DNA of 64,000 nt from Petrolisthes cinctipes (Eukaryota; Arthropoda; Malacostraca; Decapoda; Porcellanidae), in the NCBI GenBank assembly GCA_033782935.1, contig JAWQEG010000501.1, forward strand, positions 1,852,001-1,916,000, in the 5' to 3' direction. The position numbers and the translations under genes were made by a program. Numbering within the stretch: the first letter of the stretch is position 1; the number at the start of each line of letters is the position of its first letter. The notes beneath the pieces were generated by a model. That model saw only the letters and a program-made list of their open reading frames with translations. It searched no databases and was not told the DNA's origin. Shown here in pieces: positions 43,270-54,776 of the stretch.

Positions 43270-44535
43270 GGGTATCTCTACCTCTTCCCACCCCCAGCTA
43301 CGTCAGTCCTCCTGAAGGCGATCCTCAAGCTGCTCACATTCAGGGGGAGGGTATTCCTCATAGCCCCCCTCTGGCCAGCGCAGCCGTGGTTCGGAGAATT
43401 GTCCCGGTGGTGCCCTCATCCTCTTCAGTTGGGATCGGCGTGCCTCCAGCACCCTGTCTGCACCACTCCAAGCGTCACTGAAACTACACGCTTGGAGTTT
43501 CTACAGGGAGTCCTCAGCAAAAGGTTCACTAAGGAGACAGTGGACAAGATGTTGAGGGCTCATCATCAGTCGTTGGTGTGACAGTACGAATCGTGCTGGA
43601 AAAGATTCCAGGACTTCTTGCGAAGACACCCCTCCATGGTCATCTCGGAGGACATGGTCCTGGAATTCCTCACGTGGCTCGCCGATTCCACCAACAGGGC
43701 CCCGGCGACGGTGCTTGCGCATCACGCAGCCCTGTCTGATCCCCTCCTCCTGGGTTTTAACATTAAGGTTTCAGAGAGGCCTCTCTCTCTCCTGAGGATG
43801 GGGATTCGGGCGGGGACCGCACCTCACCAGGCCCAGACTCCCTCCTGGTCCCTTCACCGCGTCTTTTCCTACCTGACTTTCGAGGGGGTCCCTCTGGAAG
43901 TTTGTCACCTCCTCCAGAAAGCTCTCTTCCTGCTCGCCTTAGCTACAGGGTACAGGGCCTCTCAGTTGGCAACCCTGACCCGTCACACAGCTTTTTCTTC
44001 CGTAAGCCCTAACCTTATTTCCTTAACTATCTCCCCCTCTCCTGCTTTTCTAGCTAAGAACGAGCAGGCTGACGACAGGATTGGCCCTCTCGCAGTACCC
44101 TCGTTCCTGAGGGATGGAAGTTTCCACCCCCTCTGCCCAGTCCACGCTTTTACAGCTTACGTGGAGGCAACGAGAGGGGCTTCTCCGGACCACCTCTTCT
44201 ACAACTCTAGGTCCGGTAACCCTCTCTTCCCTAGGTCAATCGCTCGCCTTCTCTGCCGAGTGATAGAGTACGGGGATCCCGGACACGCCCCGAGGGCTCA
44301 CAGCGTTAGGGGCGTGGCCGCCTCCCTCGCCTTCCTCAGGACTCACTCGGTGGAGAGGGTTAGGGATTTGGGGGGTTGGACTTCCACTTCCTCCTTCAGG
44401 ACGAGGTATCTGTTCCACTCACTCTCCCCTACCCCCTGTGTGGCTATGGGTACTCCACCCTCCATTCCCCAGGGTCCCCGCGGGAGACACATGAGGGGGA
44501 GGGGCCGCCCGAAGAGAAAAGGTCGGGCGACTTAA
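42258..44535 (+). pseudogene. DIRS A tyrosine recombinase, frameshift and stop
   Basis: The recombinase would integrate the circular DNA. Catalytic residues are visible: Arg in TGYRASQLATLTR, His-x-x-Arg in RAHSVRGVAASLAFLR and Tyr in SFRTRYLFHS. The same frame is open upstream across the RT/RNase H region from 42258 to 43481. A 2-bp deletion near 43443 and the TGA at 43579-43581 break it relative to copy B; the last 305 codons (43618-44535) are open. Confidence 0.9.
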
Positions 44536-45111
44536 GTCCCGTCACTATCACCCCATACTTCATCCCCATCATGTACAGCTTCATGCTCATCCCCATGTCT
44601 CTCATGTGTGTACATATGGTGCAGGTTAAAATAAATTACATTGTTACGGAATTCTTGAGTATTCATTCTCCAAAAATTACTTTACTAGGATGAGTGACTG
44701 GATATTTATATATTAAACACAGGATGGCTGCATCCTTGTGTCCTCCTTCATCCCCTCGGGATCGCATTACCTGAGCCGGGGCCATAGCCCTAGCTCAGAG
44801 GACTTTAATAAAAAGGGGTTGGGGGGGGGGTGCAGGGTCACCCCCCCCATCCTCTCCTAGACCCGACCTCTCGAGTCTGCCTATAAAGACTTTAGTTGAG
44901 TAACAATTCTGGTCTATAACAGAATGGTCTACGGTTTATATTTGATGAGCTACTACACTCCCACCACAGCTAGTCCCCTAGCCAGTGTTGGAAGTTGCTT
45001 TAGCTTCAACCTCACCCTGCTCGGTTATCTTTCTGATTCCCCGCTCTCTCGACCGCTCTTAACTAGCACGTGATTGCCTCCACCTCACCTCCCACCTACC
45101 GCATCGCATGC
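44536..45111. other. DIRS A 3' untranslated region
   Basis: Non-coding part of the element between the recombinase stop and the internal complementary region. It includes AAAATAAATTACATTG, a polyadenylation-type motif, and a G/C homopolymer tract near 44820-44850. It is similar in copy B (60217-60785). Confidence 0.7.
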
Positions 45112-45214
45112 ATAGCAATCCAGCTGTGCTGGTTTCACTATACCAATAATAGTGCATTTGTCGCGGCTTCTAGCCGCTTAAATTGTATTTATTGGTTGTG
45201 AAACCAGCACAGCT
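45112..45214. repeat. DIRS A internal complementary region (ICR)
   Basis: Bases 45112-45150 are the reverse complement of the left end of the element (GCTGTGCTGGTTTCACTATA then CCAATAAT). Bases 45151-45214 are the reverse complement of the right end (AGTGCATTTGTCGCGGCTTC onward). The two ends are joined without a gap, as in the DIRS-1 ICR, which is thought to template circle formation. Confidence 0.93.
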
Positions 45215-45267
45215 TTGACTGTCCCACCCACCTCCCGATACGGCATGCATTCACTTTCTTTCTCATT

Positions 45268-45480
45268 GGAGTGACTGATTGCCTTCGAGCGGGAAGCGGG
45301 CTTAATACCTCATCACGCCACCACCAGGTGGCTCCACTATCAGTACAGCGCCAGATTTGAATTTTGATTTACTTCTGATGATCATCACGGAATAGACCCT
45401 TCCAACCCAGATTATGCCTATACGGGGCCTGGGCTGGAGAAGGGGCGTATTCTATAGCAATCCAGCTGTGCTGGTTTCAC
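45268..45480. repeat. DIRS A right inverted terminal repeat
   Basis: The repeat ends CAGCTGTGCTGGTTTCAC and is the inverted partner of 38301-38513. The following 47 bp (AACCAATAAATACAATTTAA to GCACT) are the unique right extension copied in the ICR. Confidence 0.9.
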
Positions 45481-45527
45481 AACCAATAAATACAATTTAA
45501 GCGGCTAGAAGCCGCGACAAATGCACT

Positions 45528-46028
45528 AATATTGTGAGGCTATATAGATCCATATGATTATTATGACGTGTATAAACAAACATGTGAACCAGCCAACATC
45601 TCGAAGCTTCATCACTTAATAATATCGGGACCTTGCATGAGTCTCAGGCCAAGGGTGACCACCTTCAGTCCCGAGGTGGATGTGTAAAAAATATATATAC
45701 AATATCATTGACCATCATTTAAGTAATGTATTTCATAATAGGCTACAAAGCCTTTGATAGAATATTGTGAATTATATATAGCATTATAATTAAAATATAA
45801 AAAAATATTAATCATTATAAAAGACATAGATGCTTACTTTAACATCAGCAACACTGTAATTCAATAACGGTAATAATGAAAAACAAAAGAATGTCTGAGG
45901 TGAGGTATTTTGTACGTTTATGAGATGTGTAAATAAGATAATAAAAAATTTATGTTGCTCAAGTATACATAACCACTTTGTCGATTACGAATAAACGTTA
46001 TAAAAATATTTTATTGACATAGTTAACA
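45528..46028. other. No gene recognised
   Basis: AT-rich sequence immediately after DIRS A. I see no ORF of note, repeats or RNA gene. Confidence 0.55.
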
Positions 46029-46489
46029 TTGTAGTGACCCAAGCACTAGGTTTCCATATTTCCTATGTTTCCCATTCTCTATGAGCAACTACACATCCCC
46101 GCACTCACCTGTCATGAAGCGAGTCTGCACCTGCTGGAAAGTGACTGGGCCGTGCACCGAGACCTGCCGACGCCATTGCCGGGCCGCTGGGCAGTCACTT
46201 ACCTTTGGACTAGAATCCAGTCAAGACGCTCCTCCCTCCTGCTCTGCCAGCCGCCTTGCCTCACCACACCGCACCCAGTCACCGATCCACACCCTACAAG
46301 CCTTCTCCAAGCAACATGACAAGCATTATCCAAGCAACACTACAAGCATTCTCCAAGCAACACTACATCTCACAGGCAACACTGGCAAGCGGAAGTCACC
46401 ATACCTGTGCTTGGGTCCACTCCATATTATTACAGTATCGTAGTCTACCATACACCCTTGGGTAGTAACGACCTCCTGACGTTACAACT
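46029..46489 (+). mobile_element. Probable 5' LTR (copy d) with primer-binding site
   Basis: The block starts TGTAGTGACCCAAGCACTAG and ends GACGTTACA, giving TG...CA boundaries. It shares GGGTAGTAACG near its end with copy b. It is followed at once by ACTGGTGACCCC, which resembles the TGGTGACCCC tRNA primer-binding sites of Gypsy-like elements. A 24-bp CTACAAGCATTCTCCAAGCA repeat (about 46295-46365) lies inside. No gag or pol follows, so only the 5' end remains. Confidence 0.5.
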
Positions 46490-46503
46490 GGTGACCCCTT
46501 GGA

Positions 46504-49424
46504 GTAGTAGCACACATACTATAGTCTAACCAGCCCTATTTGATACTCGGGGTGGTGGCTTGACCTGTCTGCGCTACTGCCAAGTCTACCCCAGGCATCA
46601 GCCAGCAGGCCTATAATCTTATAATCCCCCTCTTCACCTCATCCTCCTGTCTGTCTGTCTGTCTCTCAATATACTTTAGTTTTTTTCTCATCCTATGACT
46701 TTGTTTCTTATAAAATATCTATTTACTCTATAGATAATATAATTTGCTTGGCTGTGCAAAGCAGGAGAGCGGGAGGGTGATGATCATTCCATGGAGATGG
46801 TATGGCAAGGAATGAATTACTTGACCTGACAATCGGTATTCGGTAGGCAGGTAGGTTCGACCTGAGTGTGTCATGTGTCAAGGACACTGAGACGGCACCG
46901 CAGCACGACCCATATGCGTTGCCAAGTGTACCGGAAAATATACAAAGTAGTTGTTCCATCTTCAAATCGAAAGTTATTCATAAAACCAAGCAGTAGCATA
47001 AAACAACTAATGATTTCATAGTGATTAAGGCAAGCAATGACCTTATGAGCGAGCGAGAGAGATCATATTATGGCTGTCGACTGTATATGTGGCAACAATG
47101 AGGGACAGAACCAGCCACTACCCCGAGTATCAACTAAGACTGGTTTGACTATAGGTCGGTGGAAGACGCTACTTACTGGTTGTCCCTCGACGCATCTCCA
47201 CGTGCTCACCGCCGACAAAAGGTACCCCCCACACACTTACATTTTACCCTCCCTATTATTTATTATATAGCAGTGTTCACTTCCCCAGTGCTTTACTCCC
47301 TCCGCCAGTTTTATTTTAACGTAATTTACTCCCAGTGTTTTTTTTTTTATCTTCCTCTCTTTCGGCTGTTTCCTTTCCCTGCCGTCCTTTCTTTCGTCCC
47401 CTACCTCTCTCTCGTCACTTTCCCGTTCGTCTCTGCTTTTCCCTCCGCCGCCATCTTGTCTCCCCCTCGTACGTCCATACTCTATTTCCACCCCAATAAC
47501 GCTCCACGTGCTCCACCTAACCCCTTTGTCTATAGTGTCGCTCTTGGCACACTCTTTTCTCGTCCCCCCTAGCCTTCCCCAACCCCGACACACACATATA
47601 CACCCACATACAATCCCTGGGGTACCCTTCGACGCCCTACAACTCACCTACGAACTCCACACCTACCACATCCTCATCTCTACGAATCTACGTACCCCAC
47701 ACCAACCACGTGCTCATCTCTACGCACTTACGTACTCTACACCATACACGTGTACGTCTCTACGCATCTACGTACTCCACACCAGCCACGTGCACGTCTC
47801 TACGCATCTACGTGCCCCTCGTCATCCCACGCAACGTGTTCTACCCTACGAACCAGCCCTGCAACGTACGTACCTAGCTCCTCAATGCTACACACCGTAC
47901 GTACACGACCTATGCCCAGGGTCCCGTGTCTTCGTACCAAACTACATACCATGCACCAATCATGTCACGGTACAATCAAGTTCCTCATCTCACTCTCGTA
48001 AGGTATAAGTATATATTACAGTTTTTTTTCCCCACTCTGTTTTTCGGTGATTCCTCCCCAGTGCTATACTTGCCCCAATTTTTTTCCATATGTCTTTCGT
48101 TTTTTTGCGTGCTTGGCCCCCGTGCCATTATTTTTTGGTGCCTAATTTGGTCGTGTGTATTGCTCCACATTTGCCATTATCAGTAACCTTGGTGTCTATT
48201 CCTACCATAACCTGCTACGTTATTTCCCACACTTCTATCTTCATTCTTGTATTTGCATTTGTTTTTGTCATATTCTCCACTTATTTTTTCCTTTCACTTT
48301 CCGTATTCTCCGCACCCTTAACTCCCCGCGCTCACTAACCCTTGTCCTACCTACCCAACCTCCCCCATTCCCGCGGGACCCACTTTCTCCTCCCTACCTA
48401 CACCCCTTCAGCCTGCATTGCTATTTTTATTCCCGTGCTTCTTGTCCTTTTTGCCCCAGTACTCCCTTTCTACCCTACCCATGGAGGTGGTATAGGTGGA
48501 GGCGCCATGGCTCACTAATCCAGGGGAGTAAAGTGAAGCCGCCGAACTGTCATTTTCGGCGCCTTCAATATGGCGGACACCAAGATGACAGCTCAATTTC
48601 CCTACCATCAACTTTGAAATTTACCTTTTTGCCTCAATGGCAAACATTCGACATTGAACATTGGCGGTCTTCTTGGAATTATTTTCATCTGGAAGAAATT
48701 TCCCTGTATACCATTGAACAATCTTTATATAATTTCCCTGTGAACTTCAAATTTCTCTAAAATTGATAATGTTCCCTGCACCTGGCAACACTGGCCTCCC
48801 TTTCTCGCAGCCCGCAGAGAGATGCAGCAGTATTGCCACTCGTAAATGCGGCTTACAGTATAATTATTATTTTATTATCAGCGATACATACATTTTTGCC
48901 TATTTTCTTTTCGATCATATGTGTATATGAATATATATTCTTGTCCTAGAACTACTAAAACTAAGTAACAACTGATTTATTCAATATACAATAAATAATA
49001 CTTGGAATGCCTTTGCCACCACAACGTCCCTCCCACTAGTTATGTTCCCACTAAATACTTGTAACTCAGAAAGCATGGCAGTGATAACCACTGCACACAT
49101 TATAATAATAATAATAGAGGCGAAATTGTTCAAAAAAGATGATGAAAGAAAAAAGATTTCCAAGCAAACATATTTTTTGGTAACTTGTCAAACAGCAGAA
49201 ACTTATTATCCTGTGAACTTAGCAAACAGAAACTTATTATTATTATAAATAGGACTAGCATGAGGCCCATAGGAGCTTATGTCACTCATAGGAAAATATA
49301 TTAGTGTTATAAAGACGTATATGGCAAACGGAAAATAAAATATTGGCAGTGATTATTATTACAAGAGCAAAAGATACTATAGTAAAGAAGTAATTGTAGT
49401 GAGACAGTAAGGAAGCTCCTTATG
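46504..49424. other. No gene recognised; pyrimidine-rich sequence and a minisatellite
   Basis: Bases 46504-47230 may be leftover internal LTR-element sequence, but no gag or pol motif is seen. Bases 47270-48440 are strongly pyrimidine-rich. Bases 48440-49424 are AT-rich and unassigned. Open frames of 130-200 codons in the pyrimidine-rich part overlap in several frames and show no family resemblance. Confidence 0.5.
47637..47850. repeat. 40-bp minisatellite, about five units
   Basis: Units read CTACGCATCTACGTACTCCA then CACCAGCCACGTGCACGTCT. Three are exactly 40 bp, and the outer two are diverged. Confidence 0.85.
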
Positions 49425-49640
49425 CATCTACCCGGGTGAAGAGACTCTAGAATACATGGTACAGTTTATTTGGTAACATACAAAGGTGCAGTACATATGG
49501 TATGGGGGAAGGCCAGCCAGCCGATGTTGCATCGTGGAGAGTCGGTAGTTACAGTGTTGCTTGTGTAGTAGAGTAGGGCAGGGGAACAGCGTATGGACGT
49601 AGTGCAAACACGTGGACTTCAGGTGTGTGTCGACGGCAGG
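49425..49640 (-). mobile_element. Probable LTR fragment (copy c)
   Basis: On the minus strand AAATAAACTGTACCATGTAT is followed by TCTAGAGTCTCTTCACCCGG and GTAGATGC, resembling the R-U5 part of copies a and b. The upstream part is unlike them, so only the end is secure. Confidence 0.4.
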
Positions 49641-49853
49641 TACAGCCGGCAGCATAAATACGAGTCCATCTCATGTACTTAATAATCCTAATATGACCAG
49701 ATAGTTGCATTCTGAACCAGTTTCTCTTCTAAAAACATGTGTAATTTACCATATGAGAAGTATATCTGTCATCTGTGCATTCAAATTGTGTTACAACATC
49801 ACTATAGTTCATACATACGCAGGTGGAAAGGAAGCGAACGAATGCTGCCGACT

Positions 49854-49861
49854 GTACGGTT
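49854..49861. repeat. Target-site duplication GTACGGTT, left
   Basis: The octamer GTACGGTT directly precedes the P-type terminus and recurs exactly at 62626-62633 after the inverted terminus. An 8-bp duplication is diagnostic of P-superfamily (and hAT) integration. Confidence 0.9.
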
Positions 49862-50915
49862 CAAGGCCCATATATACCAAGGTCCATATATACCAGGTCG
49901 GCTCAAGGGGGTAGCGCGACCTGACTCACCCCCTAAACGTGACGTCAAATGTACCCCAGACTCTTGCCTCAGTCGACAGACGACCAGCACAGGTGATAGA
50001 CTAAATCAAGTCCTATATAAGTGCAACTATGCCCAACAACTGTGCTGTATACGGATGCAACTCTAGTATCAGGAAAAAGGGTGAAATAACTTTTCATCGT
50101 TTTCCTAAGGATGATGATATTAGAAAAAGATGGGCTCACTTCTGTAAAAAACAAGACAATATAAATGTCAACAATGCCTTGATTTGCAGCCTGCATTTTA
50201 CAAGTGACGATTATGTAAAACACTTGAAGTACGAGCTCCTGGGGTTACCTGTACCACGTAACTTTGTCAGAATCAAGGATGGCGTGGTACCAACACTACA
50301 ATCACCAGATTCTAAAGGTATGTATACCATTAAGAAGTAGGATGGAATGATTGATCTTCACCAACACCTTCGCATTGAAAACTAAGTACAGTAATTCAAA
50401 GCACTATATAATTCAAAGTACTACATAATTCAAAGTACTACGAGGCAGAAAGAATCTATGTTACACCTTGTTTAGCATGGGTAAGGCTATGAAAAATGTT
50501 ACATGATCTGTAGTATGGGTAAGCTATGAAAGATGCGTGGAGTTATTTGTTTAGAAAAAAAAGGAGTGGAGTTCAGGTATATGTGTACCAAACTCCCATG
50601 GGACATTTTAATAGGCTGAAACATCACGTTCTGTTGCCATCATCTCGGTCTTATGTGGGTCTTACTATAATGTATTTGCAACTTCTGTATATAATTAGGC
50701 ATAGACTTATTGCTATCATATGTAAGTTATATTTTGCTTAAATGCACAAAGGATTCCTACCAACAATATCAATTACGTACTATTGCTAAAACATAAATAT
50801 GTAAAACAAAAATAATGGTGCTTGTGGCAATACTCTTCTCTTCTCCTGCGCTTGTGAGGTGCAATATGGTTTATGTGCTTGGCATACTCTGTTTACTTCT
50901 CTCTTCCACAAGCAA

Positions 50916-50957
<42 letters not shown>

Positions 50958-53551
50958 GTGAAGAGGTATGGGTATACCATGTGACAAGAACAATAAATCT
51001 TATTGCAGAAGACACAGCTACAACTGCAGGAACAACACAAACAGCAAGCAGAGTGTCCAGAGCTGAAAAAAGGGGTAGAAAGAGACTTCTAGAGGACATT
51101 GAAGAAGAATTTATTCCACACCGAGACACCGAGATTGAGGAACTACAGTGCCAGATAGAAGCTCTGAAGAAGGAGAGGGATAGTCTTCTCATTGAAAAAG
51201 AGGAATGGAAGAAGGAGAGGATACTCTTACACAAGCTGCTAGAGAAAGATAGTAAGGAAGTTAATGATGCTGTCACAAATGCTCTTCGGCCCTACTTTTC
51301 TGAATCCCAGGTTACATCCATTTTAACTGGGAATCCTGTGAGGAATTGGTTGATAGATGACATCTGTCGAGCCCTGACGCTCAGTAGCCTTAGCCCAAAA
51401 GGTTACAGATATTTACGTGAAAAGCTCAAGTATCCCTTTCCATCAAAAGCTACTCTAAATAGATGGTTAGCAAAGCTTGACATTGAACCAGGAATTATGT
51501 TGCCAGTAATACAGTTATTGAAGCACAAAGGTGAAACAATGGAAGTTTGTGATCGAGTGTGTGTAATTTCATTTGATGAGTGCAGTGTTTCTAGGGAATG
51601 GACCTATGACAAAGGAAAGGACATTCTGTATGCACCAAAAGATAAAGTGCAATGTGTTATGATAAGAGAATTAGCTGGTTCTTGGAAGCAGCTTGTATAT
51701 TATGATTTTGATTGTAGGATGACGAAAGATATTCTATATTGCCTAATAAATAAGATAGAAGCAGCTGGATATCCAGTTGTGGGTATGGTGAATGATCTTG
51801 GACCATTAAATGTAAAGTTATGGAATGAATTAGGTGTAAACATAAGTCAGACATCATTTACAAACCCAGCTGATCCTGAGAGAGAAATTTTTGTTTTTGC
51901 AGATGCTCCTCATCTGGTTAAACTCATTAGGAATAACTTCATAGATTCAGGTTTTCAGTTGTCAGAAACAAGGTATATAAGCAGTGGATGTGTAAGAGAA
52001 ATTATTGAGAAAAGTGTCAGTGACTTGAAACCCACACACCGTTTGTCAGAAAAACATGTTACTGTTAAGGGTGCACAACGAATGAACGTCAAGCTAGCAG
52101 TCCAACTTTTGTCTGAGACCACTGCACAATCACTGCAATTCTTTGGACAGAAAGGGTACCTTACTAGCAATGATTGGGATGATGCAAGCCAGTTTATTGC
52201 CTTGATTGATAAGTGGTTTGATATATTCAATTCAAGAGTTCAGTATGATGCAAAACCATCCAGGAATGCATATGGCATAAACACAGATAATCAAAACGTA
52301 GTATTGCTGGACATGATTAAAACTGCACAAACAATGAGAGTCCATGGGAAAAATTCACTGTACCAGTTTCAGAAAGGATTGCTCATATCATCCCAATCTT
52401 TGCCAAAGTTGTATGAAATGGTGAAAGCTACTTTTGGCATCTCTTTTATATTGACCTACAGGTTAAATCAAGATGGTCTAGAGCACTTTTTTGCCTGTCT
52501 TCGGCAAATGGGGGCCTGCCATGACCATCCTTCCCCACTGTCTGTAAAACACCGTGTAAAAACATACCTCGTTGGCAAAGATATTGCACTGGTTGGTTCT
52601 AAGTACAACTCTGAGAAAGACTGTAATGAGGAAAATGTAACACAACTCTCCTTTTCATCTCTGAATGCCAGCTCCAGTGTAGCAAAGGAAAATGATGAAG
52701 ATTCTTTGCACCGAGAACTATCCATATCTGCCATGTTGTGTGCAACACTAAATGTCGAAGCTGACCCTGATTGCATATGGGATGATAAGGAAAATCAATG
52801 GTACAAGGAAAGTGAGGAAATGAGCTTGGCAGATATGGCAGAAAGAGAAGGTCTTCTCTATTTTGGTGGTTTTTTGGTCCACAAATTTCCTCAGTACCAG
52901 TACCTTGGGTCTGTTGCAGAAACAGGTGACAGCACATGGATTGAAGTTAAAAACAGGCATGGAGGACTTATGAAACCAAGTGATGAGTTCATTGAAAAAT
53001 TGCAAATAATGGAGAGGTTATTTACAACCCACCACGGAAAGGAGGAGCTGAAGCCAGGCAAAGGAGCAGTACAGTCACTTACTGCAGATATAACAAATTT
53101 AGTAGACCTCCCCACTGAAGTAATTTCATATTACGTACGTTGTAGAATGTTCTTCCGGATTCGAGTATTAAATAGACGGATAAGAAGTGCTAGAAAGCAG
53201 ACTCGAAAGATGTGCAAATTGATCTTGTAAATAAGTTGTTTATTCTATAGTCAAATTAATAAATCAGTGAAGTTTCTGTAATAAGTTATATTATTTCCTT
53301 ACCCATGAATAAGCTATGAATAAACGTAATTGTTATTATTGTTGCAAGCTCGAATATATCATGTTAAAAGAAACAGTAACTATACAAACGCATGACAGAG
53401 AGGAACAAGATAGGAGAGAGTGAATACGTGATTTGGGTGTTGGCTGTGAAGATAAATTATATTCTAACTTAACCCAGAACTAAAATATCTTAAACTTACT
53501 TATGATTTCGGCGTATGCATTCTTGTGTCAAGAAAAGTAGCTACGTGTTTG

Positions 53552-53605
<54 letters not shown>

Positions 53606-53879
53606 GAATAGTGGCTGTAAAAATTAATTATATTCATGCATAAGCGGTCTTAACCCTAACTTGTGTATGTGAATGAAGGCTTATGCATGATCGTGATAGA
53701 AGAATATATAGTTATGCGATCTTATGAGAGATAGAAAAACAGAAAGAAAGAGAGAATATGCAGGGTACATATCATAATATGAACTGAGGCAAGGCGAGCG
53801 CCGGGCTGCTGTGGTACACGTGACGTCATCACTCAGCCACGCTCGCTCTGGTGAGCCGACCTGGTATATATGGGCCTTG
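49862..53879 (+). mobile_element. P-superfamily DNA transposon P1, potentially autonomous
   Basis: The 4.02-kb element begins CAAGGCCCATATATACCA and ends TGGTATATATGGGCCTTG. Behind the termini GGTCGGCTCA is also inverted at both ends. The left terminus has an extra 16-bp tandem copy (CAAGGTCCATATATACCA) not present at the right. It contains one two-exon transposase gene. The region 53231-53879 is non-coding with a (GA)n tract near 53560. Its right end is joined to the inverted partner P2 by one base. Confidence 0.93.
50029..53230 (+). CDS. THAP-domain P-element transposase (two exons, apparently intact)
   Basis: Exon 1 (50029-50317) and exon 2 (51009-53230) are joined by AAAG|GTATGT and TTGCAG|AAG, giving 836 residues in frame. 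The THAP zinc finger is complete: Cys5, Cys10, Trp35, Cys53 and His56 (ICSLHF), then a VVPTL box; it would bind the termini. Residues about 130-180 form a coiled coil (EELQCQIEALKKERDSL) for multimerisation. Catalytic candidates of the RNase H fold are Asp286 (ISFDECSVS), Asp359 (GMVNDLGPLN) and Glu588 (GLEHFFACLR). The spacings 73 and 229 compare with 73 and 228 for D230, D303 and E531 reported for Drosophila P. The intron contains an (ATT)n tract. No stop or frameshift is visible. A host THAP9-like gene is less likely, since termini and target duplication surround it. Confidence 0.93.
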
Positions 53880-54137
53880 ATATATACCAGGTCGGCTCAC
53901 CAGAGCGAGCGTGGCTGAGTGATGACGTCACGTGTACCACAACAGCCCGGCGCTCGCCTTGCCTCAGTTCATATTATATTATATACCCTACATATTCTCT
54001 CTTTCTTTCTGTTTTTCTATCTCTCATAAGATCGCATAACTATATTTTCTTTTATCACGATCATGCATAGGCCTTCATTCACATACACAAGTTAGGGTTA
54101 AGACCGCTTATGCATGAATATAATTATTATTGGTATA

Positions 54138-54347
54138 GTGAAACCAGCACAGCTGGATTGCTATAGAATAGGCCCCTTCACAAGCCCAGGCCCCGTATAG
54201 GCATAATCTGGGTTGGAAGGGTCAATTCCGTGACGTTCATCAGAAGTAAATAAAATTCAAATCTGGCGCTGTACTGATAGTGGAGCCACCTGGTGGTGGC
54301 GCGGTGAGGTATTAAGCCCCTCCTCCGCTGAATACCGCTCGCCCACT
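54138..54347. repeat. DIRS B left inverted terminal repeat
   Basis: It starts GTGAAACCAGCACAGCTGGA and matches the inverted right repeat 60945-61154, including the copy-specific end CCTCCTCCGCTGAATACCGC that differs from copy A. Confidence 0.9.
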
Positions 54348-54776
54348 TTGTCGCGGAACACGTCTCAGTCAACATCTACGCTCCTCGCTGCTACGCTATG
54401 GTATTGTGTCACGTGTTCCTGCTAATATTTTCTTTTGTGTTCTAGTGGCTAGCCTGCTTTGCAGATGTATCGTGTGTGTTTTCCATTATTTTCAGCCTGG
54501 AGTGTTTCTTCTCAGGCTATCGGGTCCCCTCCTACCCCTCCTTCTGGTTCATTCTGTCCGGGGGGCCCTTATTTACCCGCTCCATGTGGCGGGCTGTTTT
54601 GGTTTTACGGGGTTTTTCCCTGGGCGGCTGCGCGAGTGTGGGGGATTGTGTCCTGGTCCCCAGGTACAGCGGGCGTGTCCCGCGCTTCTTTCCTTCGGGG
54701 AGGATGGGTTTCGTGTCTTCTGTGTTCCAGTGTTTGCACGTGTTAACCCATGTTTGTGTATTCTTTTCTCCCTCAG

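Larger units (their letters stand above)
38289..45527 (+). mobile_element. DIRS1-like retrotransposon, copy A
   Basis: The 7.24-kb element has inverted terminal repeats (38301-38513 and 45268-45480) and an internal complementary region (45112-45214). It carries an SR-rich gag, an RT/RNase H/methyltransferase-like frame and a tyrosine-recombinase frame. DIRS1-like elements are thought to replicate through a circle and to integrate through the recombinase, hence the split termini. It lies in the same orientation as copy B and is close in sequence. gag has two frameshifts, pol a stop at 43267-43269, and the recombinase frame a 2-bp deletion and a stop, so copy A is dead. Confidence 0.95.

Noticed and set aside
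47159..48760. Overlapping 137-201 codon frames in the pyrimidine-rich region
   Set aside because: They overlap one another in different frames, have biased composition and no recognisable motif, and I found no splice structure.
50029..53230. A domesticated host THAP gene
   Set aside because: P-type inverted termini, an 8-bp target duplication and a deleted sister copy surround it, so a transposon gene is the simpler reading.
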